64,000 bases of DNA from Pseudomonas sp. LS.1a (GTDB lineage: Bacteria > Pseudomonadota > Gammaproteobacteria > Pseudomonadales > Pseudomonadaceae), in NCBI RefSeq assembly GCF_022533585.1, contig NZ_CP092827.1, positions 2,396,001 through 2,460,000 of the forward strand. Direction: 5' to 3'. This document shows positions 36,795 through 45,878 of the stretch, in pieces; position 1 is the stretch's first letter; every line of letters starts with the position of its first letter. The notes beneath the pieces are model-generated. The model ran no database searches and was not told the DNA's origin. It was given only the letters and a program-made list of their open reading frames with translations. The translations under genes were made by a program, and so were the position numbers.

Positions 36795-37031
36795 CTAAAC
36801 TCCTTGTTGCTTATAATATTGGCGAAAGCTCTCAAGTAGTTGATCGTTGCGGCCGACAAGTACGTCCTGCGGTGCATCGACGTCCACCACTGCAACAAAA
36901 TCGTGATCGCTGTCGGCTCTGTGATCCCCGCGCGCACGGCTACCTATTAAGATAAGCTTCTGATAACCACTATTCTCCAGTCGCTCCAGGCAGAAGGAGT
37001 GGGTTAGATTCATTATTCGTGCGTCAAGCAT
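36795..37031 (-). CDS. MNT-type nucleotidyltransferase domain, short
   Basis: A 78-residue protein carrying the minimal nucleotidyltransferase motif IGSRARGDHRADSDHD, in which the Gly-Ser and the paired Asp residues form the catalytic site. MNT proteins often work as antitoxins that AMPylate a HEPN toxin. The frame ends soon after the catalytic core, and no HEPN partner is visible next to it, so it may be truncated. The GC content is lower than in the flanks. An internal ATG at 37013 (MNLTHSF) is a possible start. Confidence 0.5.
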   Translation of the reverse strand: MLDARIMNLTHSFCLERLENSGYQKLILIGSRARGDHRADSDHDFVAVVDVDAPQDVLVGRNDQLLESFRQYYKQQGV

Positions 37032-37272
37032 AGGAACTTTTCCAATCTAAAAACTTTTGATATGGTTGCGCGATTGCCAGCTGAGTGTAGTCCCAAAGCT
37101 TAACATTGGTCACGGCACTTTTACCATTTGGTTTTTTCTGAGCAGAATGATAGCTGCAAGTGCGCTTTACGAGAAATACCAAAATCTCAAGAATTAGCGG
37201 GCTGCTCGCCTTTAGCCGAGCGCGGCTCGTTATGAGAGGCAACTTAGGGTCGATAGCTGTCAGTAGGGGCAT
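37024..37272 (-). CDS. Hypothetical ORF upstream of the nucleotidyltransferase (doubtful)
   Basis: An 82-residue frame overlapping the nucleotidyltransferase gene by eight bases. Only the last part (KLWDYTQLAIAQPYQKFLDW) looks protein-like; the first half overlaps a half-copy of the dispersed repeat (gggtcgatagctgtc near 37248-37262). It may be the 3' remnant of a lost partner gene. No function can be given. Confidence 0.25.
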   Translation of the reverse strand: MPLLTAIDPKLPLITSRARLKASSPLILEILVFLVKRTCSYHSAQKKPNGKSAVTNVKLWDYTQLAIAQPYQKFLDWKSSYA

Positions 37273-37299
37273 CTGGACTTAAAATCGAGACTCACCTCA

Positions 37300-37665
37300 T
37301 CAACCCCAAAAAGGCCCGCCACCGGTGAACCAGGGGCTCGTATCCGCGCTTCTATGCCCCCTATACTCAGATTTCCTTCTGAGTTGTTTCCGACAATTAA
37401 ACAAGCTGAATATTGCTGGTATAAGCAACAAGCTGAATAGTAAGTGACGCACATCTGTTGGCTTGAAGGCAATCGCGGCCAGCAAATTAACCAGGGCCAC
37501 ACCAACAATCAGGAGATTGTATATAATATGCCGGCGCTTAATTGAGGAAAAGCTGTCCCAGTCATAAATCAGCCAATCATCGGAAAATTCGTCGCACTTA
37601 GGGCATTTAAGGCTCAAGGGACGCGTGCCTGCTATATGACCACAGCCAGGGCATTTAACTTTCAT
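37300..37665 (-). CDS. Zinc-ribbon membrane protein of unknown function
   Basis: A 121-residue protein with an N-terminal zinc ribbon made of two CxxC pairs (CPGCGHIAG and CPKCDEF), then two membrane segments (about residues 50-66 and 70-87) and a basic tail. The start at 37665 has agga eight bases upstream; the longer frame to 37854 is not supported. It is AT-richer than typical host genes. No neighbour suggests a function. Confidence 0.55.
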   Translation of the reverse strand: MKVKCPGCGHIAGTRPLSLKCPKCDEFSDDWLIYDWDSFSSIKRRHIIYNLLIVGVALVNLLAAIAFKPTDVRHLLFSLLLIPAIFSLFNCRKQLRRKSEYRGHRSADTSPWFTGGGPFWG

Positions 37666-37971
37666 GGCGCTATCCTGATACTCTATCATTAGGTGACATG
37701 CCATGTAGCGCTTCCTGTCGCGGTAAGCGCGATATCTATCGGGGATAACCCGACAGGGGTAACGGCAAGCCCGGCTACGGTAAGGAGGGTAGCAGGAAAC
37801 CATCTGTATTCCAGTTCCCACCGATTGGTTGTGGCCGTTTTCTGTCAACATCACGGATCAATGCGCTGACTACGTCGTGCTTCGTGCACTTGTGTTCGCA
37901 AACTGACGAGAAGCGTTAGCTTTTAGCCGCTTTCCGTCGGCCACTACAGGTAAAAATCAGCCGAGAACGGT

Positions 37972-38781
37972 CTACCGATAACCTTCAGGGCCAGGGCGAA
38001 GAACGGCTTCATCGTGTTGCGCCCCTGGGTTAGCGCTCACATTGATAAGCTTGACCGGCACTGATGTGTCTGCGCCGCCTTCCGGAAGGGGCTTCGCACG
38101 CTTTTTATCTGGACGCGGACGGTACTCAATGACCAACTTTTCTTCAGCCCAGTACATACGCACAATCTCTGTTCGATTCATGTGCATTGCTATTCTATAT
38201 TTGACTGGCATAGAAGAGACTGCGGGGACAACAGTGACTTGGAGGGAAGGCTCAATCGCATTGAATGGGTTATGAAGAGCGCAATAGCGATCATAAGCGA
38301 ATGCCGTAAGACCTAACTTTTCATTGGTTGACTTAATGACTACCTTATTCTCGCAAACGTAATCCTGCTCGTGCTTTACGATGCTCAAGGTCAACGCAAG
38401 CACACACAGGACCCACCCAGTTCTTTCCGACACTCTTCTAAATTTCCCATACCCTCCCTCATTATTTCTCGTATCGTAATGATCAATGACCACCGCAATG
38501 AGATTAGCCACAAGGCACAACAGGGCCCCATACATGACCCATGCAGGATATCCATACAACGTTAACACCCCGCGCCTTGCAGGGAGCACAAAGTTATTCG
38601 TAATCAGTCCAAATGTTCCATAAATCAGGAAAGTGACTGACAACGTAGTGTTTCGTAATCGGACCTTGAAAGGAACCGTGTTCGGGTAATAAGCTGATGC
38701 GGCAACCATTGCGCTTCGGCCATCGGAAATGTCATCCGATGTTTCTGGGGGAGTCCGGCTTGGTACATTGTGATTGTTCAT
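37972..38781 (-). CDS. Membrane protein of unknown function
   Basis: A 269-residue protein starting at the ATG 38781, which has ggagggg five bases upstream. Residues about 45-125 hold three or four hydrophobic segments (for example FLIYGTFGLITNNFVLP), followed by a soluble C-terminal half rich in basic and Pro residues. No family was recognised. Its location in an island of orphan genes with low GC suggests horizontal origin; an immunity or effector-type role is only a guess. Confidence 0.55.
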   Translation of the reverse strand: MNNHNVPSRTPPETSDDISDGRSAMVAASAYYPNTVPFKVRLRNTTLSVTFLIYGTFGLITNNFVLPARRGVLTLYGYPAWVMYGALLCLVANLIAVVIDHYDTRNNEGGYGKFRRVSERTGWVLCVLALTLSIVKHEQDYVCENKVVIKSTNEKLGLTAFAYDRYCALHNPFNAIEPSLQVTVVPAVSSMPVKYRIAMHMNRTEIVRMYWAEEKLVIEYRPRPDKKRAKPLPEGGADTSVPVKLINVSANPGAQHDEAVLRPGPEGYR

Positions 38782-38909
38782 TGCTGCCCCTCCGAGCCCT
38801 AACGCTGAGCTAAAGGTACTCAGGACTGATCTGCTGGGCGTTGTTCGGTTCAGCCCGTTCAGGTTACCGATCAAGCATAGCCACTGCTTAGCCATCATTG
38901 CTAACCAAT

Positions 38910-38967
38910 GGCAGCCATGGGTCGAAAGCAGCCATTCACGACTGTCCGCTTCCGACCCATAGCTGCC
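38910..38967. repeat. Dispersed inverted repeat, copy 3
   Basis: Arms atgggtcgaaagc (38917-38929) and gcttccgacccat (38948-38960) differ at one base. Outer ggcagc/agctgcc extends the pairing. It lies just upstream of the 38.8-kb membrane-protein gene. Confidence 0.75.
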
Positions 38968-39125
38968 CTTCGTTGAGGACAGCTAACGGCCAGAAGCGCT
39001 CAGTGGCATTGTTGGCACTGGAGGATACCGAAAATTCGCTCAGCGACAACGGTAAGCCTCACCAACGACTATAGTTATTGGTGAGCCAGAGCTAATCCGA
39101 CCCTTTCCCAGCCAAACTGGCCTAA
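38968..39125. other. Non-coding stretch with a hairpin
   Basis: ctcaccaa (39058-39065) and ttggtgag (39078-39085) form an 8-base stem with a 12-base loop. No T-run follows. Nothing else is recognisable. Confidence 0.4.
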
Positions 39126-39335
39126 ATCCAATTCCGCGATTACACGGCGGATCTCCATGTGTTCCGTGATGCGGAACGTGAACGTTTCGTTGCCGAAATC
39201 ACTCAGGCTCAGGCTGAGATCGAGGCACCGTTGTCTTTTGTAAACCCCTTGATGGTGGATGGAGTTATCCCGCCGGGCACGTCGTATCCCACTGAGCACG
39301 CCCCAACCACCCATCTATCAAGGTTCAAGCAATGA
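39126..39335 (+). pseudogene. 3' fragment of an unidentified gene
   Basis: The frame from 39126 to the TGA at 39333-39335 reads as normal protein (DYTADLHVFRDAERERFVAE; PLMVDGVIPPGTSYP) but begins right after a stop codon with no clear start. Its stop overlaps the next ATG (ATGA), as in a real operon. It is probably the end of a degraded gene once coupled to the peroxiredoxin. The family was not recognised. Confidence 0.4.
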
Positions 39336-39625
39336 AAACTTCAGAATTTGATGATGCAAAAGAAACGAATGGCGATCTGGTTCAGGGGCCGCTGCCGGCC
39401 GGCACTGTCGCGCCCAACTTCACCCTTTACGCAACCCCTGATCAACAGTTGTCGCTGCGTGAACTCAAGGGAAATCCCGTGGTACTGGCGTTTTATCCCG
39501 CTGACTGGACTTCGGTGTGCGGTGACCAACTGACATTGTACAACCAGTTGCTACCCACATTCAGAGAATACGCCGAGAGGATACTTACATCCCCAAAATT
39601 CAAGCCGCCTTCAATGGCGGGGTAA
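39332..39625 (+). pseudogene. Truncated AhpC/TSA peroxiredoxin
   Basis: The N-terminal 80 residues match peroxiredoxins (APNFTLYATPDQQLSLREL; FYPADWTSVCGDQL, with the peroxidatic Cys). After LLPTFREY the expected rest of the domain is missing and the frame runs into unrelated codons, ending at 39625. The downstream bases, read in another frame, match a DsbA-like protein, so a deletion appears to have joined two genes. Confidence 0.65.
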
Positions 39626-39748
39626 CGAAGCGGCGTGAACGGCACCCCAACATTCTACATTGATGCGGTTCGCTATGACGGGGTTCCAGAGTTCAACGAG
39701 ATGATTCAGATGATTGAACTTTTCTTGGTGCGTGGACGAAATCGGTAG
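39580..39748 (+). pseudogene. 3' remnant of a DsbA/thioredoxin-like gene
   Basis: Read from 39580, DTYIPKIQAAFNGGV fits the helix before the cis-Pro loop of DsbA-like proteins. After an extra A near 39624-39625, the next frame gives RSGVNGTPTFYIDAVRYDG and EFNEMIQMIE, ending at a TAG at 39746. GTPTF is the DsbA cis-Pro motif. The N-terminal half with the CxxC site is absent. It follows the truncated peroxiredoxin, so both are parts of a deleted two-gene unit upstream of ltrA. Confidence 0.6.
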
Positions 39749-39846
39749 AGAGCGATATCGGCTTGGTATCACCCACCCCAGAGCCGAGGGAAAGCCAGCG
39801 TCAGCTGCCTTCTTCATTAAAGAGGTGTACACGGAGCCGGCAGCTA

Positions 39847-40947
39847 ATGAAGTCTTTGAAATATTATGAAAAAAATCGACGCGCCACATGGTTGGAGTTG
39901 TTTTTTGACCTGACTTTTGTTGTTACAATTGGCCAGGTTACGCATACTCTCGGACATGTTCATCAAGGCCACTTTGAGCATGGGCAATTATGGGCTTTTT
40001 TGCTGCTTTTTATACCACTGTGGTGGGTCTGGTCCAGTCACACGATTTACTCCAATAGGTTTGATACAGACAGCAAACTTCACCGTTTGGCAACATTATT
40101 CATAATGCTGCTGCTCATTGTGCTATCTGCACGGATCGGAGAAGACCTGGAAGTTAACTACCCGCTTATTATTGCCTGCTATTTTGGTATACGTGCCATT
40201 ATCAGCATCATGTACATTTCGTCCATAAGCAAGCTCGATTCTCGTGGCGAACTCTCCTCTAGGCTTGGCTTCGCCCTGTTAGTTAGCGCAGTTGTTAGTC
40301 TTTCATCAGTTCTTTTTAGCCCGCCCGCGCGTTACTTTGTTGCTTATATTGGGATCATTCTTGATATTTTGCTTCCTGTTTTTTTCTGGACTAAACTAAA
40401 ACCATTACCGGCACATACAGAACACTTGATTGAACGGATAGGCTTGCTCACGCTCATTTTATTGGGTGAGTCAGTGTTTAGCCTTTCTGGAGGCTTATCT
40501 GACATTCAATGGGATCGCTACAATGTGATGGCGGCAATCACCGGATTTATCATGATTTGCAGTATATGGTGGATCTATTTTGATAGCTTTTACCTGCTGA
40601 GCAAAAATCAAATCAGAATGAGCGGGCACTCCTTGATCTACTCGCACCTTTTTCTTTTTATGGGGCTTGCACTCCTGGCTAATTTGATCAGGCATGCGAT
40701 CCTGAATGACATTGCGATGCGCGATTTCCAGATTATGTCGCTCATCGGCATGGCCTTGTTTTTCCTAGGCAAGCAGTATGGCTATTTCATAGCCGTAAGT
40801 AGAATAAGGAAATACATACTGCAAAACACCTTGATCGTGTTTTCTTTGGGTGTATTGGTCATATTTCTACCCCGCGTCGAGTACATATTGGTCGGCCTGA
40901 CAGCAACCATGATCTCTTATGTTTTCCTAAATTTCAGATATCGTTGA
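39847..40947 (+). CDS. Low-temperature requirement protein A (LtrA) family membrane protein
   Basis: A 366-residue protein with about ten membrane segments. It opens with RATWLELFFDLTFVVTIGQV, the LtrA signature, and includes ERIGLLTLILLGESVFSLSG in the middle. The biochemical role of LtrA proteins is unknown. The ATG at 39847 is favoured by ggag ten bases upstream. Codon use and base composition are AT-richer than in the flanks, which supports transfer. It follows the peroxiredoxin/DsbA remnants. Confidence 0.8.
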   Translation: MKSLKYYEKNRRATWLELFFDLTFVVTIGQVTHTLGHVHQGHFEHGQLWAFLLLFIPLWWVWSSHTIYSNRFDTDSKLHRLATLFIMLLLIVLSARIGEDLEVNYPLIIACYFGIRAIISIMYISSISKLDSRGELSSRLGFALLVSAVVSLSSVLFSPPARYFVAYIGIILDILLPVFFWTKLKPLPAHTEHLIERIGLLTLILLGESVFSLSGGLSDIQWDRYNVMAAITGFIMICSIWWIYFDSFYLLSKNQIRMSGHSLIYSHLFLFMGLALLANLIRHAILNDIAMRDFQIMSLIGMALFFLGKQYGYFIAVSRIRKYILQNTLIVFSLGVLVIFLPRVEYILVGLTATMISYVFLNFRYR

Positions 40948-41174
40948 ATCACTATTATTAGACCGCAGATTGGGACAAAGTGATCAAGCGGCTGGCTTGC
41001 GGCTTACACGCTGCCCACTACCTCATTCTCACTACCCGTGCGCCACCCGCCGCTACCCTTGGTCTTTTGGGGTTTGTAATCCTGCCATCATCGACCATAG
41101 TTAAGAGTCGGATGCCCCTTGTGGCTATCGCGACCTGATAGCGCCAGCCGCACCGTAACAACAGGAGCCACGTC

Positions 41175-41477
41175 ATGGTCAACGTAGCGTTGTTCGTTCG
41201 TCTGGAAGCAAAACCCGGGAAAGAGAAGGATGTAGAGAGCTTTCTCATGGGCGGCCTTCCAATAGTGGAGGAGGAGCCTGCCACCACCGCTTGGTTCGCA
41301 ATCCGCTTGGGGCCTTCCACCTTTGGCATCTTTGACGCCTTCCCGGATGAAGCTGGGCGACAAGCGCATCTTTCGGGGAAGGTCGCAGCGGCGCTTATGG
41401 CAAAGGCTGCCGAGCTGTTTACCAAACCGCCGTCAATCGAGAAAGTTGATGTCCTTGCTGCCAAGCTACCCGGCTAA
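41175..41477 (+). CDS. Antibiotic biosynthesis monooxygenase (ABM) domain protein
   Basis: A 100-residue small protein with the ABM dimeric alpha/beta-barrel pattern (ALFVRLEAKPGKEKDVESFL). Members act as quinol or polyketide monooxygenases or as heme-degrading enzymes; many are uncharacterised. A ggag site lies eight bases before the ATG. The GC content returns to typical here. The flanking 200-base gaps hold no genes. Confidence 0.75.
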   Translation: MVNVALFVRLEAKPGKEKDVESFLMGGLPIVEEEPATTAWFAIRLGPSTFGIFDAFPDEAGRQAHLSGKVAAALMAKAAELFTKPPSIEKVDVLAAKLPG

Positions 41478-41559
41478 GGAAGCCCAACAAGACATTCCGA
41501 TCAACGTTCCTGCCGCCACGTGAAGGCTAAGTTGCCAGCCGTTACCCGCTTCTCGGGAG

Positions 41560-41612
41560 GCAGCAATGGGTCGAAAGCGGCCAACCAAGGCCGGCAGCTT
41601 TCGACCCTAAGC
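41560..41612. repeat. Dispersed inverted repeat, copy 4
   Basis: Arms gggtcgaaagc (41568-41578) and gctttcgaccc (41597-41607) are perfect, with an 18-base loop containing ggccaaccaaggcc. It sits between the ABM and sigma-factor genes. Confidence 0.8.
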
Positions 41613-41653
41613 AGACATTCTGCGTCCTTGTCGACAGCCCAATAGTTGCATAT

Positions 41654-41672
41654 GATACTAAGTCTCATTTGC
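41654..41672. promoter_or_regulatory. Fur-box candidate
   Basis: gatactaagtctcatttgc matches the 19-base Fur consensus at about 12 positions and lies 20 bases before the second sigma-factor gene. It is stronger than the candidate at 20441-20459. Confidence 0.5.
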
Positions 41673-41691
41673 ATCGATTCAGTGGCAACTC

Positions 41692-42198
41692 ATGGCATCC
41701 GTCGACAGTGCTCAGCTCACGGCTCTTTACGAACAGCAACACCGCTGGCTGCGTCGCTGGCTGTATCGGCAATTGAGCTGCTCACACCGCGCCGCTGATT
41801 TGATGCAGGACACCTTCATGCGCCTGTTGCTCAGCAAAGAGGCGTTGGAAGTCCGGCAGCCTCGACCGTTTCTGGCGAAGGTGGCACGCAGTGTCCTGTC
41901 AAACCACTACCGCCGCACACGCCTGGAAAAAGCCTATCTGGATGCGATCCAGACGGAAGACGAAAACGTGCTGCCGGATCTGGCGACCCAATTGATTATT
42001 TTCGAGACGCTGGTTCGACTCGACGAAGCACTCTGTAAGTTGGATATCGCCGTCAAAAAGGCATTCCTCTGGTCGCAACTGGATGGGCTCAGCCATGGGG
42101 AAATTGCCGAGCGGCTGGGTATTTCAATCGCTACCGTCAAACGCCACATCATCAAGGCAGGTGCGCAGTGCATGCTGGTGACGGAAGCGCTGGAATGA
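41692..42198 (+). CDS. FecI-type ECF sigma factor (second module)
   Basis: A 168-residue ECF sigma factor with region 2 (SHRAADLMQDTFMRLLLSKE) and region 4 (SHGEIAERLGISIATVKRHI). A Fur-like site precedes it. The stop overlaps the FecR start by four bases. It should activate the FpvA-like receptor gene two genes downstream when the receptor is loaded. Confidence 0.88.
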   Translation: MASVDSAQLTALYEQQHRWLRRWLYRQLSCSHRAADLMQDTFMRLLLSKEALEVRQPRPFLAKVARSVLSNHYRRTRLEKAYLDAIQTEDENVLPDLATQLIIFETLVRLDEALCKLDIAVKKAFLWSQLDGLSHGEIAERLGISIATVKRHIIKAGAQCMLVTEALE

Positions 42199-43193
42199 CG
42201 ATCACCGAAAACGCCTTTACCCGAGAACCCGCGCCATCACCGAAAATGTGTGAGGAGGCGATGGCGTGGTGGCTCGATATGCAGGAAGCTAATTTTGATT
42301 CACCCGCACAGGCCGCCTTCATGGCATGGCGTAGTGAACACCCCTTGCATGATCTGGCCTGGGAAAGAGCCTTGGCTCTGGCTGCGCAGCTAGACTCATT
42401 GCGCACCCAGGGCGATCCAAACCTTGCCCGACAGGCCCTGTTGCTTTCTTCTCAGGAAGGGTTGAGCAGACGACGGGCCATCAAGGGCCTGGCCTTGCTG
42501 CTGACCACAAGCGCGGGTGCATGGTTGGCCGGAGGCAGCGAAGTGGTTTCGCGCTTGAGCGCCGATTACGTCACGGGTGTTGGAGAGCAGCGACGCGTCG
42601 CGCTGAACGCCAATCTGTCGTTTGATCTCAATACCCGCAGCGCGATAAATGTTCGTCATACAGATCATCGCTGGCACCTTCGATTACTCAGCGGCGAGAT
42701 CCTGGTCGACACGGTTTTGAACCAGGCACTCTCCATCGAAGCCACTCAGATTCGCGCACAGGCGTCCTCGGCGCGCTTCACGGTACGCCAATTTGACAAT
42801 GGCTCGACTCAGTTGGCGGTCTATCGTGGCTCACTTCAGGTAAGCCCGGCAAAAGCGAGCACGTGGACTTCCTTGCAGGCCGGGCAACTGGCTCGTTTCG
42901 GGGCGCTCGGCCTGCTCGATCAGGATGCACTGCAAGCAAACGCTCCGGCCTGGGCAGAAGGCATGATCGTCGCCAACGGCCAACCGCTCCAGGCTTTCCT
43001 GGATGAACTGGGTCGGTATCGTCATGGGCATCTCGGGTGCGACCCCGCATTGGCCAACCTGCGTGTATGGGGATCCTACCCGCTGGCAGACAGCGATCGA
43101 ATCATCGATGCCGTTGCCCAGACGCTGAAACTGGATGTCCAGCGTTTCACTCGCCTATGGGTCAACTTGCGCGCCTTGCCGGCAACCGTTTGA
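42195..43193 (+). CDS. FecR-type anti-sigma/signal-transducing protein
   Basis: A 332-residue FecR protein with a full N-terminal DUF4880 cytoplasmic domain (EAMAWWLDMQEANFDSPAQA), a membrane helix at about residues 95-112, and the periplasmic FecR domain (GEILVDTVL). The ATG at 42195 overlaps the sigma stop and is preferred to an upstream in-frame codon at 42168. It links the receptor's STN domain to the sigma factor. Confidence 0.87.
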   Translation: MTITENAFTREPAPSPKMCEEAMAWWLDMQEANFDSPAQAAFMAWRSEHPLHDLAWERALALAAQLDSLRTQGDPNLARQALLLSSQEGLSRRRAIKGLALLLTTSAGAWLAGGSEVVSRLSADYVTGVGEQRRVALNANLSFDLNTRSAINVRHTDHRWHLRLLSGEILVDTVLNQALSIEATQIRAQASSARFTVRQFDNGSTQLAVYRGSLQVSPAKASTWTSLQAGQLARFGALGLLDQDALQANAPAWAEGMIVANGQPLQAFLDELGRYRHGHLGCDPALANLRVWGSYPLADSDRIIDAVAQTLKLDVQRFTRLWVNLRALPATV

Positions 43194-43274
43194 ACTATTT
43201 TCGTCTTCGATGAGCCGTTTTGATTTCTGGCGAGACTTATAGGCCATACATCAAAAGACATCGGGGAACTTCAC

Positions 43275-45683
43275 ATGCATCACCGCAGTATTTCGTCGTG
43301 CTACGCAACCCCGCTCGCCAGCACCCTGGGTTGCGCCGCGGCGGTTCTGATTGCCAGTTCATCGCCAGTGTGGGCAGCCGCCGATAGCAGCGTGCAACAC
43401 TATGAAATCCCTGCGGCGCCACTGGGCACTGCGCTCAATCACCTGGGCCAGCAAGCCCATTTGTTGTTGTCGTTTCCCAATGAATTGATTGCCGGACAAA
43501 ACAGCCCTGGCTTGAAGGGTGATTACACGGTCGACGGTGCGCTACAGGCGCTGCTTGAGGGCAGCCAGCTCATAGCGGTGCGCCAGCCGGATGGGCGATA
43601 CACCCTCCAGCGAGCGCCGGCTTCTACCGCGCTGGAGCTTCAAAGCATTTCAATTTCGGGCAAAGCGCCCGGGTCTACTACAGAAGGTACCGGGCTTTAC
43701 ACCACCTACTCATCCAGCAGTTCCACCCGTCTGAACCTGACCCCCAAAGAGACCCCGCAGTCGCTGACCGTCATGACCCGCCAGCGCCTGGATGACCAGC
43801 GCCTGACCAATCTAAGCGATACCCTCGATGCCACACCGGGCATCATCGTGTTGCGCGACGGGCTGGGTGCCGAATCCGATGGTTACTTCTCGCGCGGCTT
43901 CGAGGTTCAGAACTTTGAAATCGATGGTGTGCCTACCGTCAAGCGCATGGACAATTACACCCAGAGCATGGCCATGTATGACCGGGTGGAGGTGGTGCGC
44001 GGTGCTACCGGCCTGATCAGCGGCCTGGGCAGCCCTTCAGCGACGATCAACCTGATCCGCAAGAGTCCGACCTCCGAGGCTCAGGCCAGCGTCACCGCAG
44101 AAGCTGGTACCTGGGACCGCTACGGAACTGGCTTTGATGTATCTGGCCCGCTGACCGAAACCGGCAACGTACGCGGTCGTCTGGTCGCCGACTTCAAGAC
44201 AGAGCAGTCATGGGTAGACCGCTACAAGCAGGACTCGCAGCTGATCTACGGCATTACCGAGTTCGACCTGACTGAAGACACTCTGCTGACAATGGGCTTC
44301 AGTTATCAACGCACAGACGTTGACTCGCCCATGCGCTCCGGCCTGCCGACCCGCTTCACCGACGGGTCTCGCACCAACCTAAAAAGCTCGCTCAATTCGG
44401 CTCAAACGTGGTCTTACAACGACCATGAGCAAACCAGCTTTTTTACCTCGATCGAACAGCAGTTCGCCAATGGCTGGAGCGGAAAGATCGAGCTGACCCA
44501 CTCCGAAAACAAGTTTGATGAAGTCTTCAACTACGTCAACGGCAGCCTCAACCCGGACGGAAGCGGCACCACTCAGTTGCCAGTGCGCTTCTCCGGCATC
44601 CCGCGCCAGAACAACATCGATGCCTACCTGACCGGCCCGTTCGGTCTGTTGGGCCGCGAGCACGAATTGATCGCCGGCGTGACCTTGTCCAACTACTACG
44701 AGGACGTGCCAAGCTACGGCGGCTGGAAATACGACTATTCCGGCTCTCCGGCTGGCGCGATCGATAACCTGTTGAACTGGAACGGCGGCTCGGTCAAACC
44801 GGAATTCGACGTCACTGGCAAATCCACTGCCGACGAAACCCAATACGCCGCTTATCTCGCCACGCGCCTGCACGCCACCGACGATCTCAGTGTCTTGCTG
44901 GGTAGCCGCGTGATCGATTGGCATCGTGACATCGAGGATAAACCCTACAACGCCGAGCAAACCAAGACCAAGGAGGCGGAAACCGGCGTCTACATCCCGT
45001 ATGCTGGCGTGGTGTATGACGTCAACGATACGTGGTCGCTGTATGCCAGTTATACGAAAATCTTCAACCCACAGTCGTCCTGGGTTCGCGACATCGACAA
45101 CAAACCACTGGATCCGATGGAGGGCACCGGGTATGAAGTTGGCGTCAAGGGAAGCCACTTCGACGGCAAGCTGAACTCCAGCGTCGCGCTGTTCAAGATC
45201 GAGCAGGACAACCTGGCGATCTGGATCGATACCCCAGGCGGTAACACGTATAAGTCGGAGCAGGGAACCACTACCAAAGGCGCTGAATTCACCCTGGACG
45301 GAGAGCTGGCCGAAGGCTGGCAGGCATCTGCCGGTTATGCCTATGCAGTCAGCACCGACGCTGACGACCAGCGTATCGTTACCACCCTGCCTCGCCACAG
45401 TCTCAAGACCTTCACCAGCTATCGCCTGCCGGGGATTCTGGACAAGCTCACCCTTGGCGGCGGTGTGAACTGGCAGAGCAAAACCGGTGCCGACCTGCAC
45501 ACCTTCACTCAGGGTAGCTATGCCGTCACCAACCTCCTGGCTCGCTACGACTTCAACAAGCATCTGAGTGCGTCAGTCAATCTGAACAACGTGTTCGACC
45601 GTGAATACCTCAGCTATGCCGGCGACCACGGTATGTACGGTGCTCCAAGAAACATCATGACGGGTTTCAAGTACAACTTCTGA
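43275..45683 (+). CDS. TonB-dependent ferrisiderophore receptor with signalling domain (FpvA-like)
   Basis: An 802-residue receptor. A signal peptide (residues 1-35), an STN domain (YEIPAAPLGTALNHLGQQA), a plug (ETPQSLTVMTRQRLDDQR; VEVVRGATGLISGLGSPSAT) and a 22-strand barrel ending in MTGFKYNF are visible. The plug motif TPQSLTV and the barrel end match the FpvA/FhuE class for pyoverdine- or hydroxamate-type siderophores. No siderophore synthesis genes are nearby, so it probably takes up foreign siderophores. The upstream sigma/FecR pair makes it autoinducible. Confidence 0.88.
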   Translation: MHHRSISSCYATPLASTLGCAAAVLIASSSPVWAAADSSVQHYEIPAAPLGTALNHLGQQAHLLLSFPNELIAGQNSPGLKGDYTVDGALQALLEGSQLIAVRQPDGRYTLQRAPASTALELQSISISGKAPGSTTEGTGLYTTYSSSSSTRLNLTPKETPQSLTVMTRQRLDDQRLTNLSDTLDATPGIIVLRDGLGAESDGYFSRGFEVQNFEIDGVPTVKRMDNYTQSMAMYDRVEVVRGATGLISGLGSPSATINLIRKSPTSEAQASVTAEAGTWDRYGTGFDVSGPLTETGNVRGRLVADFKTEQSWVDRYKQDSQLIYGITEFDLTEDTLLTMGFSYQRTDVDSPMRSGLPTRFTDGSRTNLKSSLNSAQTWSYNDHEQTSFFTSIEQQFANGWSGKIELTHSENKFDEVFNYVNGSLNPDGSGTTQLPVRFSGIPRQNNIDAYLTGPFGLLGREHELIAGVTLSNYYEDVPSYGGWKYDYSGSPAGAIDNLLNWNGGSVKPEFDVTGKSTADETQYAAYLATRLHATDDLSVLLGSRVIDWHRDIEDKPYNAEQTKTKEAETGVYIPYAGVVYDVNDTWSLYASYTKIFNPQSSWVRDIDNKPLDPMEGTGYEVGVKGSHFDGKLNSSVALFKIEQDNLAIWIDTPGGNTYKSEQGTTTKGAEFTLDGELAEGWQASAGYAYAVSTDADDQRIVTTLPRHSLKTFTSYRLPGILDKLTLGGGVNWQSKTGADLHTFTQGSYAVTNLLARYDFNKHLSASVNLNNVFDREYLSYAGDHGMYGAPRNIMTGFKYNF

Positions 45684-45878
45684 CGTTCGCGCGCTTCGTG
45701 CTGAACCGGAGCCATCGGTTTCAATCCAGTATCGACGCCCGCAAATCCAAGGGCAATCGGCACTACTGGGAATCGATGGCTCGGGAGAGTGCGCCTGTGG
45801 CGCTCGACTCGTGGTTTCCCGGCGGTTCGAGCCAGACAGAGGGGCGATTAGCTGCCATTCACCCAGGGCCGGAACCTG

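Noticed and set aside
36716..36937. Minus-strand frame of 73 codons overlapping the nucleotidyltransferase
   Set aside because: It has no ribosome site or recognised domain; it could be the shifted tail of that gene, but this cannot be supported.
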